The notes beneath the pieces were generated by a model. It made no database searches. It saw only the letters and a list, made by a program, of their open reading frames with translations, and was not told the DNA's origin. A DNA stretch of 64,000 nucleotides, taken from the NCBI GenBank assembly GCA_949297215.1, contig CASFRV010000008.1, positions 4,816 to 68,815 of the forward strand, given 5' to 3'. Position numbers and translations under genes: made by a program. The DNA is from an uncultured Bacteroidales bacterium. Its GTDB lineage: Bacteria; Bacteroidota; Bacteroidia; Bacteroidales; Bacteroidaceae. Within the stretch, counting starts at the first letter, position 1. Each line of letters begins with the position of its first letter. This document shows positions 8,353-15,963 of this stretch, piece by piece.

Positions 8353-8886
8353 TCAGTAGATGCGCCCGCCGCCGCAGAGGGCGTCGATGTCGGCGCGGAG
8401 CTTTTCGGCCGTGGCCCCTTGCTCGCCGTAGACGAGGCGCACGGTGCCCTCGCGGTCGGCTATGTAGATGCGCGGCACGCCGCCCCGGGCAAAGAGGTTG
8501 TAGACCGCGCGGTCGGTCTGTGCCGAGTAGGGCAGCGCCAGCCCCTCGTCGTGCCAGTAGGCTGCCACCCGGGCGGGCCCCTCCTCGCGGCTGATGCAGA
8601 CGAAGGCCACCGAGTCGGGCCCGTAGCTGCGGTAGAGCGCGTCGAGCTTGGGCAGCTCGCGGCGGCAGTCGGGGCACGAGGTGGTGAAAAAGGCGATCAC
8701 CGCCACGCGGCCCGCCAGCGTGGCGGGCGATACGGTGGTGCCGTCGTGCATGACCACGGCGAAGGGCGGCAGGGGGGTGCCCGGCACGACGATGTCCTGC
8801 GGGGCGGCCGTCGTTTCCTCCGTGATGCAGGCCGTGGGCAGCAGGGCGGAGCAGAGCAGCAGGGCTGCGAGGCACAGCTTTTTCAT
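8353..8886 (-). CDS. TlpA-family thioredoxin-like lipoprotein
   Basis: A 177-residue protein with a lipoprotein signal (LLPTAC, Cys20), then a TlpA/AhpC-type thioredoxin fold. The redox motif is Cys71-Pro-Asp-Cys74 in FFTTSCPDCRREL, and the conserved cis-proline loop is GVPRIYIAD. It probably acts as an envelope disulfide reductase or oxidant-handling protein. The start at 8886 is chosen because it gives an intact signal peptide. It is first in an operon with the transporter and the small protein. The electron donor is not encoded here. Confidence 0.88.
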   Translation of the reverse strand: MKKLCLAALLLCSALLPTACITEETTAAPQDIVVPGTPLPPFAVVMHDGTTVSPATLAGRVAVIAFFTTSCPDCRRELPKLDALYRSYGPDSVAFVCISREEGPARVAAYWHDEGLALPYSAQTDRAVYNLFARGGVPRIYIADREGTVRLVYGEQGATAEKLRADIDALCGGGRIY

Positions 8887-8910
8887 GGGCAGGCGGGTGA
8901 TGATTACCGG

Positions 8911-8918
8911 CAAAATTA
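8911..8918 (-). promoter_or_regulatory. -7 element for the TlpA operon
   Basis: TAATTTTG on the minus strand, about 25 bp before the start codon, giving a leader of only about 19 nt. The -33 box is poor. Confidence 0.5.
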
Positions 8919-9011
8919 CAAACATTCGTCCGCTCCTGCGGCCGCGGGCGCCCGCTTTTTTAGCGCCGCGGGGCAAAAAAGGCCCGCCGCCCGTCCGCCG
9001 CTCACCCCGCG

Positions 9012-9366
9012 GCAGGCGTGTGCGCTATTTGGCAAACTGTTAAAATCGGCCCGCGCGGCGACACGTTTCCACGCGCGAAACAGAGCGGACGGAGGCCCCT
9101 TTAAGGCCGTTGTGCCCATGTCAGGCTGACAAGAAGCCTTGGAAATTCGTTTCCATCCCATGCCGCGGCGTTTCCAAGGCCTGTTGTGGAGCGAAAAGAG
9201 CCATGAAAAAGTGACATATAGTGGCAAAAACGCCCTTCCAAGGCGTCTTGCGGATGGTCGCTGCGAGGCATGTGCCTCACTGTCAGCGCTTTCTGATTTT
9301 CGCGCAGAAGCGAGCGCGAGCGCAGTCGGTCGAAAATATCGCATTCTCAGTGTTAAAAAATGGAGC
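9012..9366. repeat. Dispersed intergenic repeat, copy A
   Basis: In the 725-bp gap 8919-9643 no gene is supported. This part shares ordered blocks with 32965-33342: TGTGCGCTATTTGGCA, then CTGTTAA, TTTCCATCCCATG, CATATAGTGGCAAAA, and a closing block GCAGTCGGTCGAAAATA ... ATTCTC-GTGTTAAAAA. Short arms around 9139-9180 pair (GCCTTGGAAA with TTTCCAAGGC). The remaining gap (9367-9643) holds G/C-rich sequence with a weak hairpin near 9580-9625 (CAGAGCC / GGCTCTG). Confidence 0.7.
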
Positions 9367-9643
9367 CCGCGGCCCCCCGTTTCCCCGCCGCACGCCGTCG
9401 TTTCGCCCCGCGGGGCCCGCCTGCCGGCCGCGGGGGTGCGGGGCGGCACGGGGCGCGGAAAAGCAGTGTGGGGCATGGAAAAAACGGGGCGGCGGGCAAA
9501 AAATCGGGTGAGGGGGCAAAAAAAACAGGTGATGGAGCGTTACAAACGGGCCCGTCCGCCGTTATCCTTACAGAGCCCCGCACCCCGCGCCGCAGCAGCG
9601 GCCCCCGGGAGCCCGGCGGCTCTGAAAAAAAACGACAGAAAGC

Positions 9644-10090
9644 ATGAAACGACAAGTGGCCCTGTGGCTCCTTGCGCTGGCGGCCGTCATGCCGCTGGCA
9701 GCACAGAGGGGACTCAGCATTGCAAAGTTTTTCGACGGACGCTACCGCGACCGCAAGGACGCCGTCGAGGTTTATATGAAGGGGCGCAGCGTGGAGCGCT
9801 ATGACCTGACGCTCTTTCGCAGCCTTACGCTCGCCGAGCCCGGCGCCGTGGCGGCCGATATGGAGCGCTGCGTGCGCCGCGACGCCGCCCGCGCCGTCGA
9901 CAGCGAGGTGGGCATGAAGGGCGGCCGCCTCTACTACGGCTTCTACCGCCTGCCCGCCGACGGGGGCGAAAACCGCTACCTCTTCTTCCGCAACGACGCC
10001 CTTGGGCGCGGCGGGGGGCGCACCGTTACGCTCATTTTCATGCAGGGCGCGGCCACGCCCGACGTCATCCGCCGCCATTTCATGAAGTAG
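9644..10090 (+). CDS. DUF6108-like secreted protein
   Basis: A 148-residue protein with a signal peptide ending near Ala20 (PLAAQ). The mature part resembles the DUF6108 family of small exported Bacteroidales proteins: LSIAKFFDGRYRDRKDAVEV, then a basic YYGFYRL region and a terminal TVTLIFMQGAATPDVIRR. No enzymatic motif is seen. It lies 40 nt before the first of two paralogous exported proteins and may be part of that sigma-factor locus. The family assignment is from memory of the sequence pattern and is moderate. Confidence 0.7.
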   Translation: MKRQVALWLLALAAVMPLAAQRGLSIAKFFDGRYRDRKDAVEVYMKGRSVERYDLTLFRSLTLAEPGAVAADMERCVRRDAARAVDSEVGMKGGRLYYGFYRLPADGGENRYLFFRNDALGRGGGRTVTLIFMQGAATPDVIRRHFMK

Positions 10091-10129
10091 GCCGGCGCCT
10101 TTCTCCATCCGAACATTCATCACCATCCT

Positions 10130-11005
10130 ATGAAACGAATTTTCCTCAGCCTGCTGCTCGCACCGGCGGCCCTCACAGCCGCGGCAGACCTGCCCGCCTC
10201 GGTGGGCGACACCATCATCAACGTCGAAAACGTGCACCGCGTGGTCGTGAGCGAGACGGCCGACACGCTCCACGTCGACCTGCGCGGCCTCAGGGCCGAC
10301 AGCGCCTTCCGCTTCCGCTACGTGCACGCCGCGCCCGACAGCGCCGTCACCTCCGTCGAGAAGCGCGACGGCCGCGGCCTGCGCTTCCCCTTCTACCACC
10401 GTGCCGCGGGGCAGCTCCGCCACTGGTCGGGGCCGGCCGTGGCCGCCGGCTTCCAGTTTGCGCCCGGCGCGCCGGCCGACATGACCGTGAGCACGGCCGC
10501 CTCGCAGGAGATCTACGTCGAGCTGGCCGCCTTTCACCGCTACACCCGTGGTGAGCGCCACGACTTTGCCGTGGGAGCGGGCTGGGAGATGAACATCTAC
10601 GAGCTCACGGGCCACCGCGCCTTCCACAAGGGCGCCGACGGGTGCATCGCTCTGGTGCCCTATCCCGAGGGGGCGCGCATCGACTTTTCGCGCCTCTGGG
10701 TGATGGGCCTGGCCGTGCCCCTGCGCTATACGTTCCACTGCTCCGACCACGTCGGCGTCTCGTTGGAAACGCGCCTCGGGTTCCACTTTGCCGGGCGCCT
10801 GCGCTCGCGCTACCGGCTCGACGGCATCGAGCGCGAGGAGCGCACCGGGCGCATCGGGCAAAGCCCCGTGACGGTGAGCTTCAAGGCCTCGGTCAACGTT
10901 TACCGCGTGGGCCTCTACGTCCAGGGCAGTCCCTGCCGCGTGCTGCGCGACGGGCGCGGCCCGGAGTTCGGCCGCCTCTCCGTGGGCTTGCAGCTGGGCT
11001 TCTGA
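10130..11005 (+). CDS. Predicted outer-membrane beta-barrel protein, paralog 1
   Basis: A 291-residue protein with a signal peptide (MKRIFLSLLLAPAALTAAA). After residue 20 it has the block VGDTIINVENVHRVVV, then amphipathic beta strands with alternating residues, and ends in ...LSVGLQLGF. A terminal Phe preceded by alternating hydrophobics is the usual outer-membrane barrel signal. The next gene encodes a clear paralog with the same N-terminal block and ending. The two lie directly upstream of an ECF sigma factor gene, so an envelope stress or surface-property role is plausible but unproven. I do not recognise a named family. Confidence 0.75.
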   Translation: MKRIFLSLLLAPAALTAAADLPASVGDTIINVENVHRVVVSETADTLHVDLRGLRADSAFRFRYVHAAPDSAVTSVEKRDGRGLRFPFYHRAAGQLRHWSGPAVAAGFQFAPGAPADMTVSTAASQEIYVELAAFHRYTRGERHDFAVGAGWEMNIYELTGHRAFHKGADGCIALVPYPEGARIDFSRLWVMGLAVPLRYTFHCSDHVGVSLETRLGFHFAGRLRSRYRLDGIEREERTGRIGQSPVTVSFKASVNVYRVGLYVQGSPCRVLRDGRGPEFGRLSVGLQLGF

Positions 11006-11078
11006 GGGCCGGCGCAACGCGTTTTTTGAAACCAACTTCACCGAAAACATGCTTATCATCCGAAAAAGATACCGCACC

Positions 11079-11957
11079 ATGAAACGTATATGCCTCATCC
11101 TCGCCCTCTTTGCCGCCGCCCTGACGGCCCCGGCAGCCCTGCCCACGGCCGTGGGCGACACCATAGCCGACGTCGAAGGCGCCCGCCGCGTCGTCCTGAC
11201 CGGCCGGGGCGACAGCCTGCTCGTCGACATCAGCGGCAGCGAGCACAACGCCGACTACCACCTGCGCTACGTCAGAACCACGGCCGACAGCGCCACGGCC
11301 GACGTGGAGCGCCGCGGCGCCCGCTGGGACTTTGTGACGCCCTTTGAGAAAAACCGCAGCCGCGCCGACCGTGAAATAGGCATAGGCGGCCTGGGCTTCG
11401 GCTTTGTCACGCCCCTGGCTGCGCCCGCAGGCATGCGCGTTGACATGCGCCGCTCGTTCGAGATTTTCATTGAGCCCCTCACCGTTTCGCTCTTCACCCG
11501 CAACCGCCGGCATGCCTTCTCCTACGGCGTCGGGTTCGGCTGGCGCAACTTCCGCCTGGACGGCGGCAGCCGCTTCCTCAAAGACCGGTGGGACAACCTC
11601 ACCGTGGGCCCTTTCCCCGAGGGCGCCTCGCCCGACTATTCGCGCATCAAGCTGTTCAGCCTCACCATCCCCTTCCGCTACCGTTTCTACATCACCGACG
11701 AGCTCACGCTGGGGCTGGCCGCCATCATGAGCTGCAACAGCTATGGCAGCATCGAGACGCGATACAGGAAGGACGGGCTGCGCATGCGCGAGTTTGACAA
11801 GCACATCCACCAGAAAAAAGTGACGGCCGACTTCATGCTGGCCCTATCCTACGACGATATGGGCGTCTACGTCAAGGCCAGCCCCTTCCGCGTGCTGGAA
11901 CCCGCCTTGGGCCCCGACTTCCGCAGCCTCAGCGTGGGCTTCTCCCTGGGCTTCTGA
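11079..11957 (+). CDS. Predicted outer-membrane beta-barrel protein, paralog 2
   Basis: A 292-residue protein, paralogous to the preceding one. Shared features are VGDTI-A-DVEGARRVVL after the signal peptide, a run of short beta strands (HAFSYGVGFGWRNFRLDGGS), PEGASPDYSRIKLFSLTIPF (compare PEGARIDFSRLWVMGLAVPL in paralog 1), and the terminal SVGFSLGF barrel signal. I prefer the ATG at 11079 over 11049 because it places the signal peptide (MKRICLILALFAAALTAPA) at the N-terminus. It lies 73 nt downstream of paralog 1 and 114 nt upstream of the sigma factor. Confidence 0.75.
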   Translation: MKRICLILALFAAALTAPAALPTAVGDTIADVEGARRVVLTGRGDSLLVDISGSEHNADYHLRYVRTTADSATADVERRGARWDFVTPFEKNRSRADREIGIGGLGFGFVTPLAAPAGMRVDMRRSFEIFIEPLTVSLFTRNRRHAFSYGVGFGWRNFRLDGGSRFLKDRWDNLTVGPFPEGASPDYSRIKLFSLTIPFRYRFYITDELTLGLAAIMSCNSYGSIETRYRKDGLRMREFDKHIHQKKVTADFMLALSYDDMGVYVKASPFRVLEPALGPDFRSLSVGFSLGF

Positions 11958-12023
11958 GCCGCCACTCCGCTGCCCGGGCCTGAAAAAGCCTGCGCGGCGC
12001 GCCGGCCGACGACGGCCGGGCGT

Positions 12024-12031
12024 TAACTTTG
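12024..12031 (+). promoter_or_regulatory. -7 element upstream of the ECF sigma factor
   Basis: TAACTTTG 40 bp before the sigma-factor ATG, within a short GC-rich gap after paralog 2; there is no convincing -33 box. Confidence 0.45.
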
Positions 12032-12071
12032 CACGCCGCCCGCCCCGACGGCATCAACTCCGACCGAGAAA

Positions 12072-12614
12072 ATGGGAGACATCGCATTGCTGAAAGCTTT
12101 TGAGCGCCTGCACCGCCGCCTGCACGCCATGGCGGTGCGCCTGCTGGCCGACGACGCCGCTGCCGACGACGTGCTGCAAGAGGCCTTTTGCCGTTTGTGG
12201 CAGCGCCCGGCGGAGGGCGCCGGCGGAGCTGCCGGCCCGGCGATGACGCCCCCGTCGCTCAGCGAGGAGCGGGCCGGCGCCATGCTCGCCGTGACCGTGC
12301 GCCGCCTGGGCATCGACCGCCTGCGCAGCGAGGCCCGCCATCCCCACCTCGCGCTCGACGAGGAGCGCGACGCCCGCCCCGACGACGCGGCCGAGGAGAG
12401 CCGCCGGCGCGAGCAGCGCCTGGCCCTGCTCGAAGCCGCCGTGGAGAGCTGCCTCACCGAGCGCCAGCGCGAGGTGCTGCACCGCCACGAATACCGCGGC
12501 GAGAGCTTCGAGCAGATTGCCGCCGAGCTCCACATGCAGCCCGCCGCCGTGCGCATGCAGCTATCGCGCGCCAGAAGGGCCATCCGCAGCTATTTTAAAG
12601 AACACCGATTATGA
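12072..12614 (+). CDS. RNA polymerase ECF-type sigma factor
   Basis: A 180-residue sigma-70 family protein of ECF size. Region 2 spans about 8-75, with ADDAAADDVLQEAFCRLWQR as the 2.1/2.2 core and VTVRRLGIDRLRSEARH as 2.4. Region 4 spans about 120-175, with LTERQREVLHRHEYRGESFE and then the HTH EIAAELHMQPAAVRMQLSRARR-like helix. The inter-region linker is longer than usual and Gly/Ala-rich (residues 48-63). Its stop overlaps the start of the next gene (ATGA), the usual sigma/anti-sigma arrangement. It probably redirects RNA polymerase to envelope genes, including the adjacent paralogs; that target set is inference. Confidence 0.9.
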   Translation: MGDIALLKAFERLHRRLHAMAVRLLADDAAADDVLQEAFCRLWQRPAEGAGGAAGPAMTPPSLSEERAGAMLAVTVRRLGIDRLRSEARHPHLALDEERDARPDDAAEESRRREQRLALLEAAVESCLTERQREVLHRHEYRGESFEQIAAELHMQPAAVRMQLSRARRAIRSYFKEHRL

Positions 12615-13117
12615 GAAAATTTCGCATATCCCGCTCTGAATCCCGCTCCCTGGCCTATTGGGAACGGCAGGCCGCGCGCTATTTCGACGCCGCCCTCACC
12701 GACGACGAGGAGCGTGCCCTGCGCCGCTTCCTGGCCTCGCCCGCGGGGGCCGATGCCCGCTTCGACGACGTGCGCGCCGTCATGGGCTTTCTCGTCGTGG
12801 CGCGCCGCCGCCACGAGGCTGCCGCCGCGGCCTGGCCGCTGGCCCGCCGCACGCTGAGCCTGCGCCTGCGCTATGCCGCGGCGGCCGCCGTGGTGGTGGC
12901 CGTGCTGGGCGGGGCGGGGGGCGTGGCCCTCTGGCGCGGGCAAAACGTCTGCGTGGCCTATGCCGGCGGCCGCAAGCTCACCGACCGCGAGGCCGTCATG
13001 CAGCAGGCCCGCGCCTCGCTGCGCGCCATGGAGCGCCCCGCCGACGTGCCCGACATCGAGGCACAGCTGGGCGACATGCTGGCCACGCCGGCGGCCGCGG
13101 CCGACACGTTGCCTTAG
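12611..13117 (+). CDS. Probable anti-sigma factor (single-pass membrane protein)
   Basis: A 168-residue protein whose ATG overlaps the sigma-factor stop by 4 nt (ATGA), implying translational coupling. Residues 1-80 form a cytoplasmic helical region with AYWERQAARYFDAALTDDEE and a basic/aromatic core, and one membrane segment lies at about 92-112 (YAAAAAVVVAVLGGAGGVAL). The remaining approximately 55 residues are periplasmic, with VCVAYAGGRKLTDREAVMQQ. In FecR-type and other Bacteroidales anti-sigma factors a similar order is seen, but this one is too short for a full FecR domain, so it is anti-sigma by context. It would hold the sigma factor inactive until an envelope signal arrives. Confidence 0.7.
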   Translation: MRKFRISRSESRSLAYWERQAARYFDAALTDDEERALRRFLASPAGADARFDDVRAVMGFLVVARRRHEAAAAAWPLARRTLSLRLRYAAAAAVVVAVLGGAGGVALWRGQNVCVAYAGGRKLTDREAVMQQARASLRAMERPADVPDIEAQLGDMLATPAAAADTLP

Positions 13118-13143
13118 ACCGGGGCGGCAGACCCCTGCGGCAG

Positions 13144-13169
13144 GCGGACGGAGGGTGGCTTCCGTCCGC
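13144..13169 (+). terminator. Hairpin after the sigma/anti-sigma pair
   Basis: A 9-bp stem GCGGACGGA / TCCGTCCGC (13144-13152, 13161-13169), 27 nt after the stop codon. There is no T-run, so termination is uncertain. Confidence 0.4.
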
Positions 13170-13200
13170 CCCTTGCGCCGTGCAGCCGCGCGCGGGCGGC

Positions 13201-13231
13201 TTGCCTGCGCCGCGGGTTTTTTATATATTTG
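13201..13231 (+). promoter_or_regulatory. Promoter of mutS2
   Basis: TTG at 13201-13203, 20 bp, TATATTTG at 13224-13231. Leader of about 85 nt. Confidence 0.75.
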
Positions 13232-13320
13232 CGTTCCGAAGGCGGAAAGGCCCGTTTTTGCCCCCTCCGGGCCCTTTTGGGCAGGCCGGGAGCGACCGAA
13301 GGAAGATAAAAAAACATAAA

Positions 13321-15855
13321 ATGATATACCCAGATAATTTTGAACACAAGATAGGTTTCGACGAGGTGCGCACCTTGCTGAAAGGGCGGTGCATCTCGTC
13401 GCTCGGAGCCGAGTGGGTGGACCGCCTGGCCTTCATGCCGGGCTACGCCGACGTGCAGCGCGCGCTCACCGAGGCCGACGAGTTTCGCCGCTTCATGGAG
13501 GAGGAAGAGGACGTCTACGAGGAAAACTTCTTCGACGTGCGCCAGGCGCTGGCCCGCGTGCGGCCCGAGCGCACCTATATGGAGGAAATCGAGCTGTTCG
13601 ACCTGAAGCGCTCGCTCGCCACGGTGGGGGCGCTCACGGCTTTCCTGCGCCGCCCCGTGGACGACCGCGCCGACGTGCCCGCGTGGAAGTATCCCGCGCT
13701 GCGGGCCCTCACCGAGGGCATCAACGCCTTTCCCGACGTGGTGCGCCGCATCGACGAGGTGCTCAACAAGTATGGAAAGGTCAAAGACACGGCCTCGGGC
13801 GAGCTCCTCTCCATCCGCCATTCGATCGAGGTGACGGTGCGGAGCGTTTCGCACAACCTGCGCTCCATTATCACCCAGGCTCAGCAGGAGGGCTACATCG
13901 ACCGCGACGTGGCGCCCACGCTGCGCGACGGCCGTCTGGTCATCCCCGTGGCCCCGGCGCTGAAAAGAAAAATCAAGGGCATCATCCACGACGAATCGGC
14001 CTCGGGCAAGACGGTCTTTATCGAGCCGTCGAGCGTGGTCGAGGCCAACAACCGCATCCGCGAGCTGCGCGCCGCCGAGCGCCGCGAGGTCATACGCATC
14101 CTGCAAGAGCTCTCGGCCGAGATACGCCCCCACGTGGGCGAAATGATGGACGCCCTGCTCTTCTTGGGCCACATCGACTACCTGCGGGCCCTGACGGGCT
14201 TCTCGGCAGCTTTTGGAGCCGTCGTGCCGCAGCTCGAAAGCGGCCCCGTGCTCAGCTGGCGCGAGGCTGTCCACCCGCTGTTGCAGCAGTCGCTGGCCCG
14301 CCACGGCAAAAAGATGGTGCCCCTCGACGTGCGCCTGAGCGGCCGCGGCCGCATCCTGCTCATCTCGGGCCCCAACGCCGGCGGCAAGTCGGTCTGCCTC
14401 AAGACGGTGGGCCTGTTGCAGTACATGTTGCAGTGTGGCATGCCCGTGCCCCTGGGCGAAGGCTCCACCGCGGGCATCTTCGACGACATCTTCATCGACA
14501 TAGGCGACGAGCAAAGCCTCGAAAACGACCTGAGCACCTATTCCAGCCACTTGCTCAACATGAAGAACATGATGAAACACAGCGGGCGTCGCAGCCTGCT
14601 GCTCATCGACGAGTTCGGCGGCGGCACGGAACCCCTCATCGGCGGCGCCCTGGCCGAGGCCATCCTCGACCGCTTCGTGCAGAACGGCGCCTGGGGCATC
14701 ATCACAACCCACTATCAGAACTTGAAACGCTACGCCGAGACCTGCAACTCGGTGGTCAACGGCGCCATGCTCTACGACCGCGCCCGGATGCAGCCGCTCT
14801 TCATGTTGCAGATTGGCAATCCCGGCAGTTCGTTTGCCGTTGAGATTGCGCGCAAGATAGGCATCCCCGAAGACGTCATAGCACGCGCCTCGGAGCTCGT
14901 GGGCAAGGACTACATCATGAGCGACAAGTACTTGCAGGACATCGTGCGCGACAAAATGTACTGGGAAAACAAGCGACGCAACATCCACAAGCGCGAAAAA
15001 CAGCTCGAAGAGACCGTGGCACGCTACGAGGCCGAGATGCAGAAGCTCCTGGCCGAGCGCAAGGAGGTCATGGCCCGCGCCAAAGAGGAGGCGGCCAGCC
15101 TGTTGCAACAGTCGAACGCGAAAATTGAAAACACCATCCGCGCCATACGCGAGGCCCAGGCCGAACGGGAGCGCACCCGCGAGGCACGGCAGGAACTGGC
15201 CGACTTCAAGGCTGCCGTGGCCGACGAAAAGGCGGGACGCGACGAGGAACGCATCGTGCGCGAGATGGAAAAGATAAAGCGACGCCGCGAACGGCGCGAC
15301 GGGCGACGCCCCGGCACGCAGCAGGGCGGTGCGGCGGGCACGGCCCCGGCACAGGGCGCGGCTGCAAAGGCTGCTGCGGAGAAGCAACCCCTGGCTCCTG
15401 GCGACACCGTGCGCATCAAGGGCCAGACCACCGTGGGACGCGTCGACAGCCTCAACGGGCGCACGGCCCGCGTGCTGTTTGGCATGATGTACACGTCGCT
15501 GCCCGTGGAGCGGCTGGAACGCGCCGACGCGCCCAAGGAGGACAAAACGATGGCGACGGCCACCTTCGTGAGCCGCGCCACGCGCGACGCCATGTATGAG
15601 AAGAAGCTCCACTTCAAGCCCGAGCTCGACGTGCGCGGCATGCGCGTCGACGAGGCGCTGACGGCCGTCACCTATTTTATCGACGACGCCATCCAGCTCG
15701 AATATCCGCAGGTGCGCATCCTGCACGGCACGGGCACGGGGGCCCTGCGCGAGGCCATCCGCCAGTATCTCGCCACTGTGCCGGGCGTGGCCCGCTACCA
15801 CGACGAGCACGTGCAGTTTGGCGGCGCGGGCATCACCGTGGCCGAGCTTGCCTGA
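13321..15855 (+). CDS. mutS2: Endonuclease MutS2 (ATPase with Smr domain)
   Basis: An 844-residue protein. Residues 1-about 320 are the lever/clamp-like core; the ATPase has Walker A GPNAGGKS at 350-357, then LLIDEFGGGTEPLIG (Walker B region) and the TTHYQNLK switch. A long coiled coil follows (about 540-665, KRREKQLEETVARYEAEMQK-like), then a KOW-like strand region, and a C-terminal Smr nuclease domain (about 760-844) with LDVRGMRVDEAL and HGTGTGALREAI. MutS2 resolves recombination intermediates or rescues collided ribosomes in other bacteria; which applies here is unknown. The start at 13321 is preferred because upstream in-frame sequence overlaps the previous gene and is not conserved. Confidence 0.95.
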   Translation: MIYPDNFEHKIGFDEVRTLLKGRCISSLGAEWVDRLAFMPGYADVQRALTEADEFRRFMEEEEDVYEENFFDVRQALARVRPERTYMEEIELFDLKRSLATVGALTAFLRRPVDDRADVPAWKYPALRALTEGINAFPDVVRRIDEVLNKYGKVKDTASGELLSIRHSIEVTVRSVSHNLRSIITQAQQEGYIDRDVAPTLRDGRLVIPVAPALKRKIKGIIHDESASGKTVFIEPSSVVEANNRIRELRAAERREVIRILQELSAEIRPHVGEMMDALLFLGHIDYLRALTGFSAAFGAVVPQLESGPVLSWREAVHPLLQQSLARHGKKMVPLDVRLSGRGRILLISGPNAGGKSVCLKTVGLLQYMLQCGMPVPLGEGSTAGIFDDIFIDIGDEQSLENDLSTYSSHLLNMKNMMKHSGRRSLLLIDEFGGGTEPLIGGALAEAILDRFVQNGAWGIITTHYQNLKRYAETCNSVVNGAMLYDRARMQPLFMLQIGNPGSSFAVEIARKIGIPEDVIARASELVGKDYIMSDKYLQDIVRDKMYWENKRRNIHKREKQLEETVARYEAEMQKLLAERKEVMARAKEEAASLLQQSNAKIENTIRAIREAQAERERTREARQELADFKAAVADEKAGRDEERIVREMEKIKRRRERRDGRRPGTQQGGAAGTAPAQGAAAKAAAEKQPLAPGDTVRIKGQTTVGRVDSLNGRTARVLFGMMYTSLPVERLERADAPKEDKTMATATFVSRATRDAMYEKKLHFKPELDVRGMRVDEALTAVTYFIDDAIQLEYPQVRILHGTGTGALREAIRQYLATVPGVARYHDEHVQFGGAGITVAELA

Positions 15856-15902
15856 GGCCTGTGGCGGCGGGCCGCGGCCCGTCGCTCCCCGGAAGTCTAT
15901 AT

Positions 15903-15952
15903 ACGACGAAGGCTTCCCCACGCAGAAGAGCGGTTGGGGAAGCCTTCGTCGT
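15903..15952. terminator. Bidirectional terminator between mutS2 and the MATE gene
   Basis: An 18-nt arm pairing perfectly: ACGACGAAGGCTTCCCCA with TGGGGAAGCCTTCGTCGT (15903-15920, 15935-15952). It lies between convergent genes. No long T-run is present on either side. Confidence 0.75.
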
Positions 15953-15963
15953 TATTGGTGCGC

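Noticed and set aside
8333-8875. In-frame extension of the nucleoside transporter
   Set aside because: It overlaps the TlpA gene in another frame, and the MFS N-terminus begins at 8332.
12658-13320. In-frame upstream extension of mutS2
   Set aside because: It overlaps the anti-sigma gene in another frame and consists of Arg/Gly-rich sequence; the family N-terminus and a promoter place the start at 13321.
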